Origin: Thiodiazotropha sp050291245
Lineage (GTDB): Bacteria > Pseudomonadota > Gammaproteobacteria > Chromatiales > Chromatiaceae
DNA length: 64,000 nt
Direction: 5' to 3'
NCBI GenBank assembly: GCA_050291245.1
Contig: JBNKJP010000022.1
Coordinates: forward strand, 248,001 to 312,000
Part shown: positions 16,376 through 23,687 of the stretch, piece after piece
Position numbering within the stretch: position 1 is the first letter of the stretch
How the letters are laid out: the number at the start of each line of letters is the position of its first letter
Translations under genes and position numbers: made by a program
Notes under the pieces: generated by a model
Databases searched by the model: none
Seen by the model: the letters and a program-made list of their open reading frames with translations, nothing else
What the model was told of the DNA's origin: nothing

Positions 16376-16840
16376 ATCTGCCTTCCGGGTTGGCTGTGGT
16401 GTTTATTCCTAATGCCTATTATGCCATTCCTGCCCGTAGAGAATATCAGGGATTACCCCTATAGACCGAGTCGGAGCCGGTAATTCTGTTTTCACGGACA
16501 GGGTTGAACTAACATAGGTATGGTACACGGAATTGAATTCCTGTTATTGCGCACGCGGTCACGTCGCGCAAAAAAGACCTTGGGTGGCGCTTACTTAACC
16601 TAAAAACCACCGTCATCCCGGCGTATGCCGGGATGCCGAATGCCTGACGGTGCGAGTTTCCCGGATGCCATCCATAAGGTCCGTAAACGGTGCATTCGTG
16701 AACCCACGGATTCAGGAACGACTCAGGAGTTGACGTAGCCAACGATCTGTCAGACTCTGAACAGATTCATCCGGTTCGCCCCAGTGCCGATTCCGGCTCC
16801 GGCGATAGAACTCTACAACTCGTTGCAGCGGAGTGATTTC
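16376..16840. other. Intergenic region before korB
   Basis: It holds the CGTCATCCCGG palindrome listed separately and must carry any promoter for the now separated korB. No clear promoter hexamers stand out. An in-frame upstream start for korB at 16784 lacks a ribosome site. Confidence 0.5.
16611..16635. repeat. CGTCATCCCGGC-type palindromic repeat, copy 1
   Basis: CATCCCGGC (16614-16622), loop GTAT and GCCGGGATG (16627-16635) form a perfect nine-base hairpin preceded by CGT. Related units lie at 46726-46745 and 51251-51270. Confidence 0.8.
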
Positions 16841-17668
16841 ATGCCAGTACCCTCTCTCAAAGCGAAAGACTATAAATCGGATATCAAGCCCGTGTGGTGT
16901 CCCGGTTGTGGCCATTTCGCGGTGTTATCGGCCCTGACCAAGGCCATGGCCCATCTGGGATTGGCCAAGGAAAAGGTGGCCGTGGTATCCGGTATCGGCT
17001 GCTCCTCCCGTCTGCCGGCCTATATCGACAGCTATGGTTTTCATGGTATTCACGGCCGGGCGCTGGCGGCAGCCTCCGGTCTCAAGGCGGCACGGCCGGA
17101 TCTTACCGTGGTGGCGGCCGGTGGTGATGGTGACGGATTTTCCATCGGCGGCAATCATTTTCTGCATGCCTGCCGACGCAACATGGATATGACCTACATC
17201 GTGATGGACAATCAGGTGTATGGCATGACCAAGGGGCAGGCTTCCCCCACCACCCGACCCGATTGGGTGAAAAGCAAGATGACACCTCATGGCACCGGGA
17301 TTCCCAGTTTCAATCCTGCTGCTATTGCCTTGGCCGCAGGGGCCGGGTTCATTGCGCGGGGCTTTTCCGGGGATCCCACGGAGGTGACCCGGATCCTGGT
17401 CGAGGCTATTCAGTATCCCGGATTCGCCTTTGTTCAGGTACTCAGCGGCTGTGTGACTTTTCGCCCGGAACAGCGTGACTGGAAGGACCAGGTACACGGC
17501 TTTGATCAGCAACTGCCCACTTCAGATCCCATCCTGGCGGCCCAGTTGATACAGGGCGCGGATGAGCTTGCCACCGGTGTGATCTTTGCTTCGAACTATC
17601 CGGTCTGGCAACCGGAAAACCGTAAATCCGTGGACCTCGCCGAACTCGAAGAGGAGTTTTGCTTATGA
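16841..17668 (+). CDS. korB: 2-oxoacid:ferredoxin oxidoreductase, beta subunit
   Basis: I choose the ATG at 16841, with GGAG seven bases upstream, giving 275 residues beginning MPVPSLKAKDYKSDIK. The TPP- and cluster-binding subunit shows VWCPGCGHFAVL, GIGCSSRLP, VAAGGDGDGFSIGGNH (the Mg-TPP motif GDGD) and the later cysteine in LSGCVTFRPEQ. It pairs with the fused korA product at 12916. The split arrangement is unusual, since the two genes normally adjoin. The next gene overlaps its stop by four bases. Confidence 0.92.
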   Translation: MPVPSLKAKDYKSDIKPVWCPGCGHFAVLSALTKAMAHLGLAKEKVAVVSGIGCSSRLPAYIDSYGFHGIHGRALAAASGLKAARPDLTVVAAGGDGDGFSIGGNHFLHACRRNMDMTYIVMDNQVYGMTKGQASPTTRPDWVKSKMTPHGTGIPSFNPAAIALAAGAGFIARGFSGDPTEVTRILVEAIQYPGFAFVQVLSGCVTFRPEQRDWKDQVHGFDQQLPTSDPILAAQLIQGADELATGVIFASNYPVWQPENRKSVDLAELEEEFCL

Positions 17669-18186
17669 CCGATGAAACGATCGAACCTATTGAGACGATT
17701 GAGGAATTTCTGGTTCATGCGCTGGAGCTCGAGGAGGCCTCCGGGGATCACTACGACGAGCTGGCGGACAGCATGGAGGTGCATCACAACCTTCAGGTGG
17801 CTGAGCTGTTTCGCAAGTTGGCCGGGTACAGCCGGCAGCACGCCAAGGAGGTTCAAGAGCGTACCCAGGGTTTGATACTGCCTAACCTGACTCCATGGGA
17901 TTTCAAATGGAAATGCCCCTCGTCTCCCGAATCCTTCTGCACTGAAGAAGCCAGCTATCTGATGACTGTGAGTCAGGCCATGGAGATCGCCCTGTTCAAT
18001 GAGATTCGCGGACGGGATTTTTACCTTATGATTGCCGAGCAGTCACCGGACGAATCGGTGCGTAAACTGGCTGAAGTGATGGCGGAGGAGGAGAATTGGC
18101 ATGTGGAGATGCTGCGTGACTGGCAGAGCCGGCTGCGAGATGAGCAGCCCATGGAAGATCTGGATCCGCCCAATATGCCTGAGTAA
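17665..18186 (+). CDS. Ferritin-like diiron (rubrerythrin-type) protein
   Basis: The ATG at 17665 overlaps the korB stop (ATGA) and follows a GAGGAG site. The 173-residue helical product carries two E-x-x-H type helices: ELEEASGDHYDEL in the first half and MAEEENWHVEML near the end, with EIALFNEIRGRDFY between. This is the ferritin/rubrerythrin four-helix pattern. There is no C-terminal rubredoxin domain. Such proteins use a diiron centre for peroxide reduction or iron handling. Coupling to korB suggests protection of, or iron supply for, an oxygen-sensitive Fe-S enzyme (inference). Confidence 0.8.
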   Translation: MTDETIEPIETIEEFLVHALELEEASGDHYDELADSMEVHHNLQVAELFRKLAGYSRQHAKEVQERTQGLILPNLTPWDFKWKCPSSPESFCTEEASYLMTVSQAMEIALFNEIRGRDFYLMIAEQSPDESVRKLAEVMAEEENWHVEMLRDWQSRLRDEQPMEDLDPPNMPE

Positions 18187-18409
18187 CCGCCGTTCGCCGC
18201 TGTTTATCCCATCTGGGGTCGCGCAGCGGCGCTGAAGATGGCATCGATACGCCTTATTCTCCAGCTAATTAATAAATACAATCGAAAGTATCTTTCCATT
18301 AGTAAATTAATATTGATTAATTAAGTAATTACTAATATTCTTTTGTTCCATGAAGTGAGCAGTAATAACTTTATAAATATCAATTAATCAATACCTTGAG
18401 GAATAGACA

Positions 18410-18763
18410 ATGTCCAAAATTGTGAAAATCGCCGCTGCGGCCGCTCTGATCACCGCTTCTGCTTCCGCTTCCGCCTGGTGGGGTACCCCTTGGAACAACG
18501 GCTGGAACAATGGCAATGATTTCATGGGTGACAGTTTCGGTGACGGCGACTTCTCTTTCAACATGAGCGGCAACGCTCGTGGCGCCGGTAACGGTTATGG
18601 TCGTGGTTACAACAACTACTACAACAATCCTTACTACTATGGCTACGCCCCTTACGGCTATGCCCCCTATGGTGCTCCGGTTGCTCCTTACGGCGCTCCA
18701 GCTGCTCCTTATGGCGCTCCCATGGCTCCTCAAGCTCAGGCGCCTGTCGCCCCCGCGAAGTAA
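18410..18763 (+). CDS. Sulfur globule protein (CV1/CV2-like)
   Basis: The 117-residue product has a signal peptide cut after ASASA (about residue 22) and a mature part beginning WWG. The rest is rich in Gly, Asn, Tyr, Ala and Pro, with DGDFSFNMSGNARG, GYGRGYNNYYN and repeats of APYGAP. This composition and the WWG start fit the envelope proteins of periplasmic sulfur globules in purple and colourless sulfur bacteria. A second member lies at 52648-53016. It is monocistronic, preceded by an AT-rich leader and followed by a terminator. Confidence 0.8.
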   Translation: MSKIVKIAAAAALITASASASAWWGTPWNNGWNNGNDFMGDSFGDGDFSFNMSGNARGAGNGYGRGYNNYYNNPYYYGYAPYGYAPYGAPVAPYGAPAAPYGAPMAPQAQAPVAPAK

Positions 18764-19087
18764 TTGATCGGATTGCTTCCAGGTCCGACTTAGGGACCTA
18801 ATAAAAAAGCGGACATTATGTCCGCTTTTTTTTGTCTGTTCGATGGGTGTGACGCCAGGGTGCGGTGAGGGATGATAAGGATTAGTTTGTCGATTGTCAT
18901 ACATTGAACCCGGGCGAGAGAATAATGATACACGGCCTGTGGCATAATAAATACAGAGTAAACAGTATGTTATGTGTATTTGTCTTCGCTGGTGTAATTT
19001 TTGCGAAGTAATGATGAATAAGGGTAAGGTGCGTTATGGCCGCTTGCCCGATGATGACCGTTTCATTGGACAATTTTGCGGAGCAGC
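18764..19087. other. Intergenic region between sulfur globule gene and flavodoxin
   Basis: The left part is the terminator described separately. The rest up to the flavodoxin ATG is AT-rich and presumably contains its promoter; I could not fix hexamers. Confidence 0.4.
18808..18833 (+). terminator. Intrinsic terminator of the sulfur globule gene
   Basis: AGCGGACA and TGTCCGCT pair around a three-base loop, flanked by A6 on the left and T8 on the right. A smaller hairpin (AGGTCC...GGACCT, 18781-18799) lies just before it. The A/T flanks would allow action in both directions. Confidence 0.9.
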
Positions 19088-19642
19088 ATGAAACAGATTG
19101 GATTATTTTTTGGTACCGATTCCGGCACCACTCGTTTGATCGCGAAGAAGATCGCGAGAAATCTGAAAGGGCGGATCGGAGAAGACCGGGTGGGAAAGCC
19201 CCTGAACATCAATCGGGTGACAGTCGATGATCTGTTGTCCTGTTCAGCCCTGATTCTAGGTACCCCGACCTACGGTGAAGGTGTGTTGCCCGGGCTTGCC
19301 AGTAAGAATCGGGAGGCGAGTTGGCTGGAGTTCCTTCCCGAGCTCAAGGGTTGTGACTTTTCAGGTAAACGGGTGGCGCTGTTCGGGCTTGGGGACCAGG
19401 AGCAGTATCCTGACCATTTTCTCAGTGCCATGATGGACCTGTACGAGTTTTTTTCATCGGCAGGTGCGGATCTGGTTGGGGGTAGTGATACCGAGGGTTT
19501 TACCTTCAACAGTTCCCGAGCCGTGGTGGATGGTCGGTTTGTCGGTCTGGCGCTGGATCAGCATTTGCAACATCTGTTGACCGATGAGCGAATCGATCGT
19601 TGGTTGGAAGAAGTTACACCGTTATTGCTCTGTGAGTCGTAA
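19088..19642 (+). CDS. Flavodoxin (NifF-like, long chain)
   Basis: The ATG at 19088 gives 184 residues starting MKQIGLFFGTDSGTTRLIAK, where GTDSGTT is the FMN phosphate loop. GTPTYGEGVLPG and FGLGDQEQYPDHFLSAM match the 50s and 90s loops that hold the isoalloxazine ring. It is a long-chain flavodoxin that carries one electron at low potential and could replace ferredoxin, for example with the KOR enzyme nearby (inference). It appears monocistronic. Confidence 0.9.
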   Translation: MKQIGLFFGTDSGTTRLIAKKIARNLKGRIGEDRVGKPLNINRVTVDDLLSCSALILGTPTYGEGVLPGLASKNREASWLEFLPELKGCDFSGKRVALFGLGDQEQYPDHFLSAMMDLYEFFSSAGADLVGGSDTEGFTFNSSRAVVDGRFVGLALDQHLQHLLTDERIDRWLEEVTPLLLCES

Positions 19643-19807
19643 TTTCAATACTTGATGATTATTTCTGAAATCAGCGTCACTCCTTCCAGGTTACCAATCA
19701 TTTTCCAATAGCCAGGCAATCGCATCGTCCCCTCCGCAGCTTAAGAGACATGAGATTGACAGGAGCAGGCGCGTGCATGGATCGATCAGAGATTCACAAT
19801 GACTGGC

Positions 19808-20836
19808 CTACGGTTCCTGCACTGTGCCTGAAATACCACCCTGAACCTCTATTGGTATGGGTGCCGATACGGTATTACCCGTGACCGTTATGTCCTGTGT
19901 ATTGCGCAGTTGTATACCGACGGATAAGCCGGTGACGTCATTCCCATTGATAATGTGTCCGGATCGACCCGATGAAACGATACCGATAGTGGTGTCTCGA
20001 ATGATATTGTCGAAAATACGTGCATTATAGGCGTCATCGTGAACAACCAGCGCCTCGCCGGGGCTGGAACTTGTCGGTCGAAATCCTTCCATGATCACAC
20101 CGGAAACGACCACTCCTTCGGAGTCCTTGATGTCAACGGCATTTTCTCTGTTGTGATGAAAATATCCACCGCCGATATAGACTCTGGCAGCCGATCCCCG
20201 GCTGGCGTCTCCAACTTGCACCGAGTCGCCGCTGACGTCATAGATTTCCGCGTCCAGGATCCATACATCGTCGACCATGACTTTCATGCCATGAAAATCC
20301 TGTTCCGGAGCGCTCGGGCTGTTTTCTCCGAAACCATGAATGCTGCCGCCTATCCAGACGCTTTGGGCATTCATTCTGACTGCGCTTGAATGTCCTGAAT
20401 CGATGCCTGGGCCCGATACCTCGACATCGCGGATGACACAATAGGTGCAGTCGACAACCAGATGCGCACCATCACCCTCGGGAGCGTTCACCTCTCCACC
20501 CTGTAGGATTACATAGGTACCGGAGATTGTGAGTTTTTCGAAAGTGGCACCCGATGCATCGATCAGACAGGGTTGCGATGCCGTGCCGGTGCAAGCAAGG
20601 GTTTGCATACCCTGTGGTCCGGTGATGATTTGGTCCGCCTCGTATTCACCTCTGACATCAAATCCAAGTTCCCTTGATGGGTCAGGTATACCTCGGTATT
20701 GGGTGTCCGGTCCGGAATGTGGAGGCGTCACATTGACTCCGCCCTCAACGAAGAGCACTGGAGGGTTCGGGGCTGGCGCCGCATGCGACAGTGCGGAGAA
20801 TGAAATGAGCAGAATTCCAGACAAATACGGTTTCAT
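19808..20836 (-). CDS. Exported right-handed beta-helix protein
   Basis: I use the ATG at 20836, preceded by AAGGAAAGG, giving 342 residues with a signal peptide (MKPYLSGILLISFSALSHA). The mature chain has parallel beta-helix repeats from about residue 100, with short turns such as GGEVNAPEGD, CVIRDVEVSG, ARIFDNIIRDTTIG and ITVTGNTVS. This fold is shared by polysaccharide lyases and mannuronan epimerases, but no catalytic motif is evident. Secreted or cell-surface carbohydrate binding is a guess. No operon partner is apparent. Confidence 0.75.
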   Translation of the reverse strand: MKPYLSGILLISFSALSHAAPAPNPPVLFVEGGVNVTPPHSGPDTQYRGIPDPSRELGFDVRGEYEADQIITGPQGMQTLACTGTASQPCLIDASGATFEKLTISGTYVILQGGEVNAPEGDGAHLVVDCTYCVIRDVEVSGPGIDSGHSSAVRMNAQSVWIGGSIHGFGENSPSAPEQDFHGMKVMVDDVWILDAEIYDVSGDSVQVGDASRGSAARVYIGGGYFHHNRENAVDIKDSEGVVVSGVIMEGFRPTSSSPGEALVVHDDAYNARIFDNIIRDTTIGIVSSGRSGHIINGNDVTGLSVGIQLRNTQDITVTGNTVSAPIPIEVQGGISGTVQEP

Positions 20837-21196
20837 AGGTCCTTTCCTTCCGTGGCGGCACATAGACTAACCACACGAGATATTGCGCCAGGATATCGTG
20901 TCGGTATCAGTCGGGAGGATATATTCCGGAATGCACAGATTCCTCTCGAATAAACTCGAGCCGGTGATCGTACAAATCACCCTACTGCACAAACATCTAT
21001 ATGACGTGTTGCTGAATCCTTGACTGTGAGTCGAATATCTGACAAAGCCCTGATAGTTTGCAAGGGATCTTTTCGGTGTTTAGAAAAAAATTGCTCAGAT
21101 GTTGTTAAAACTGTGAACTTTATCTATTCGGATGAGTAGGCGCGGGCAGCTGATTCCACCAAAATAATATCCGACTTGGGTTTCCGGAGACGCGAC
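20837..21196. other. Intergenic region, no gene seen
   Basis: This 360-base stretch separates two minus-strand genes. It should hold the promoter of the beta-helix gene, but I could not identify a convincing one, and no open frame here looks coding. Confidence 0.4.
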
Positions 21197-22093
21197 CTAT
21201 TCTGCGAAAAGGGATTCACGAGCACTCTTCAACAGTTCGGAAACCACGGGGTGGGTAACCCTTCGCTCGATGGATATGGCATAAAAGTGTTCCTTTACCT
21301 CATCGATTCGTCCGATGGATTTGACCTGAAACTGACGCGCTACTTCGGTTTCGATGGCTGCGGGGGCGATGAAGATGCCTATGCCTTCCTGGCCAAATAC
21401 CTTCATTAAGGCGCTGTCGTCGAACTCGGCAATCAACTGTGGGTGGATTCGGGTTCGCTCCAACCATTGATCAATTCCCGCACGTAGTTGATTTCCCCTG
21501 CTGGGCAGCAGCAGCGGGGCGCCATCGAGGCAGCGGGGAAAAGTCCCCCTCAATTGCCGGCTCAAGCCTTCGGTGGCAAAAAAACCCACTGCACTTTCGC
21601 CCAGCTTATGACTGAATCCCCGGGTACTGATCGTAGGTGGAATCGGACGATCGGCCAGTACCAGGTCGAGGCGGTGTACAGTCAGTTCGGCAAGCAAATT
21701 GTCGATGCTCGCCTCACGGCAGATCATGTGCAATCGCTCCTTCATCTCCAGGGCCGGTTGCAGGATGCGCTGAGCTATGGATTTGGGCAGTACATCCACC
21801 ACTCCGACACGGAACTGTTGCGGAGGTCCCGAGGGTATCCGATGGACCGCCTCTTCGAGTTCCCCCCCCAGGGAGAAGATCTCGTCGGCATAACTCAATA
21901 CCAGGCGGCCCACCTCGGTCAATTCCAAGTTGCGTCCGATCCGGTTGTAAAGCGTCACGCCGAGTTGCTCTTCCAACTGGTTCAGTTGGGCGCTGATGGT
22001 CTGTGGTGTCAGATGCAGTCGTCTGCTGGCCCGGGTGACGCCACCCTCCCGTGCAACCGCCCAAAAATAACGCAAGTGCTTGAAATTAATCAT
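21197..22093 (-). CDS. nhaR: LysR-type transcriptional regulator, NhaR-like
   Basis: The 298-residue product opens MINFKHLRYFWAVAREGG with the LysR winged helix (ASRRLHLTPQTISAQLNQLEEQLG), close in wording to NhaR, which activates the Na+/H+ antiporter gene nhaA in enterobacteria. The effector domain follows from about residue 90. No antiporter gene lies in the window. Divergently across a 116-base AT-rich spacer is a BI-1 family gene, a likely target. The nhaR label rests on family similarity only. Confidence 0.75.
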   Translation of the reverse strand: MINFKHLRYFWAVAREGGVTRASRRLHLTPQTISAQLNQLEEQLGVTLYNRIGRNLELTEVGRLVLSYADEIFSLGGELEEAVHRIPSGPPQQFRVGVVDVLPKSIAQRILQPALEMKERLHMICREASIDNLLAELTVHRLDLVLADRPIPPTISTRGFSHKLGESAVGFFATEGLSRQLRGTFPRCLDGAPLLLPSRGNQLRAGIDQWLERTRIHPQLIAEFDDSALMKVFGQEGIGIFIAPAAIETEVARQFQVKSIGRIDEVKEHFYAISIERRVTHPVVSELLKSARESLFAE

Positions 22094-22209
22094 AACTCTT
22101 CTGTATGTTCGAAAAAAACGAAATATATGACAATTATTATCGAATTTTATTGATCATCAAGAGTGTCTAGCATCGCAACCTGGCATTGACCACTGAGAGG
22201 ACATTCATC

Positions 22210-22881
22210 ATGAACACGCCCATTTCTGTTTCCGCGAGCCCCAGTCAGGCAGGTGTGGTAGCCACCAACAAGGTGTTGCGTAACACCTATCTGCTGCTCT
22301 CCATGACGTTGCTGTTCAGTGCTCTGACGGCCGGTGTTTCTCTGGTTTTGAATCTGCCCCACCCGGGCATAGTGCTGACCCTCGTTGGCTATTTCGGTCT
22401 GTTGTTCGCCACAACGAAGTTCCGTGACAGCGCCCTGGGTCTGGCGTTCGTTTTCGCTTTGACCGGTTTCATGGGTTACACCCTGGGACCCATCATCAAC
22501 TCGTACCTCGCGCTGGCCAACGGGGGGCAGGTGGTCATGAGCGCCATGGGCATGACCGGTGTGATCTTCCTCGGTCTGTCCGGTTACGCCTTGACCTCGC
22601 GCAAGGATTTCAGCTTCATGGGCGGTTTACTGATGGTCGGCATCCTGGTGGCCTTCCTGGCCGGTCTGGGTGCGGTGTTCTTCGAAATGCCCGGACTCTC
22701 CCTGGCCGTCTCCGCCATGTTCGTGTTGCTGATGGCGGGCCTGATCCTCTATGAGACCAGTAACATCATCCATGGCGGTGAGACCAACTACATCATGGCC
22801 ACGGTCTCGCTGTATGTCTCCATCTTCAATCTGTTCACCAGTCTGTTGCACCTGCTGGGCTTTATGAACGGGGAAGAGTAA
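22210..22881 (+). CDS. Bax inhibitor-1/YccA family membrane protein
   Basis: I start at ATG 22210, downstream of a GAGAGG site. The 223-residue product has a hydrophilic N-terminus with the family pattern VLRNTYLLLSMTLLFSALTAG, then about seven transmembrane segments, including FVFALTGFMGYTLGPII and GLILYETSNIIHGGETNYI; the last carries the conserved acidic residues of the BI-1 channel. E. coli YccA is a relative that modulates FtsH. It is divergent from the nhaR-like regulator. Confidence 0.9.
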   Translation: MNTPISVSASPSQAGVVATNKVLRNTYLLLSMTLLFSALTAGVSLVLNLPHPGIVLTLVGYFGLLFATTKFRDSALGLAFVFALTGFMGYTLGPIINSYLALANGGQVVMSAMGMTGVIFLGLSGYALTSRKDFSFMGGLLMVGILVAFLAGLGAVFFEMPGLSLAVSAMFVLLMAGLILYETSNIIHGGETNYIMATVSLYVSIFNLFTSLLHLLGFMNGEE

Positions 22882-22994
22882 CCCCATGGCTGTGTCGGTT
22901 CCGGATGCATACGGTTGACGCGAAAGACTGTACGATTTTATCGATTGATGGAAATCATGGCGGTGCCGCCCGATGCTTGCTGATATTCACTATC

Positions 22995-23624
22995 ATGTGT
23001 ATCACCATCCCGTCATCGCCCAATGTTGCGCGCAGCCGGAGCTTTCCGCTGTGGAACCGGCTCGCGGCCACACCGCTGCGCATGCTCGGTTTTGCCGCAC
23101 TGATCGGCCTGTCGGTCTGGTTGCTGATGCTGATGTTCTCGACGGCGGCCGATCCACTGTGGATGACAGCGGATCTGGTTTTCGCGCTCCTTCCGACGGG
23201 GCTGTTCGGAATCCTGTTGAGCCGCTTGCCGGAGTGGCTGAAGGTGACACCCCTGCGTTACGTTAATTACGGGATCCTGTTCTTCCTGGTATTAACCGTC
23301 CAGTTGGTGTTTCACCTGTCCATCCTGTTCGGCGCTCAGCCGGGATGGTCGTACGCCTTGATTTCACTGATGTCCTGGTGGCTGATGTTGAAGCATGTCC
23401 GACAGTTTTTCGCCGCCACCTATCAACGAAAGATTGCAATCGAGCAGGTCATTCGCCGGTTTCTGTACTGGGGTGCGGCGGCTACCGCAGGGGGATACCT
23501 GGCGCTACTGCTGACTCATTCCGGTAGTCTTATGATCCTTGCGGTGGCCGGGCTGTCCTACCTGCTGCCACTGGCCATACTGATCCTCATTCGCAACGCC
23601 AAATCCGACTCGCGTATTCACTAA
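22995..23624 (+). CDS. Integral membrane protein, NnrS-like N-terminal half
   Basis: About 209 residues with five or six hydrophobic segments. The start is uncertain: the ATG at 22995 has no ribosome site, and an in-frame ATG lies at 22905. The pattern FPLWNRLAATPLRMLGF and the following segment with LLSRLPEWLK resemble the N-terminal part of NnrS heme-copper membrane proteins linked to nitric-oxide stress. NnrS has about 400 residues and 12 helices, so this would be a half-length form. I am not certain of the family. It sits between the BI-1 gene and parC. Confidence 0.5.
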   Translation: MCITIPSSPNVARSRSFPLWNRLAATPLRMLGFAALIGLSVWLLMLMFSTAADPLWMTADLVFALLPTGLFGILLSRLPEWLKVTPLRYVNYGILFFLVLTVQLVFHLSILFGAQPGWSYALISLMSWWLMLKHVRQFFAATYQRKIAIEQVIRRFLYWGAAATAGGYLALLLTHSGSLMILAVAGLSYLLPLAILILIRNAKSDSRIH

Positions 23625-23687
23625 CTCCGCGCTATTCCGTATGATCGGGCCTTTTCATAACCGGCCGCAGATCCGCACGACTATTCT

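Noticed and set aside
16509..16742. 77-codon minus-strand frame containing GIPAYAGMT
   Set aside because: It is the translation of the CGTCATCCCGGC repeat and its surroundings.
22130..22160. Fnr-like site TTGATCATCAA before the BI-1 gene
   Set aside because: The half sites are too close; a real Fnr site needs four bases between TTGAT and ATCAA.
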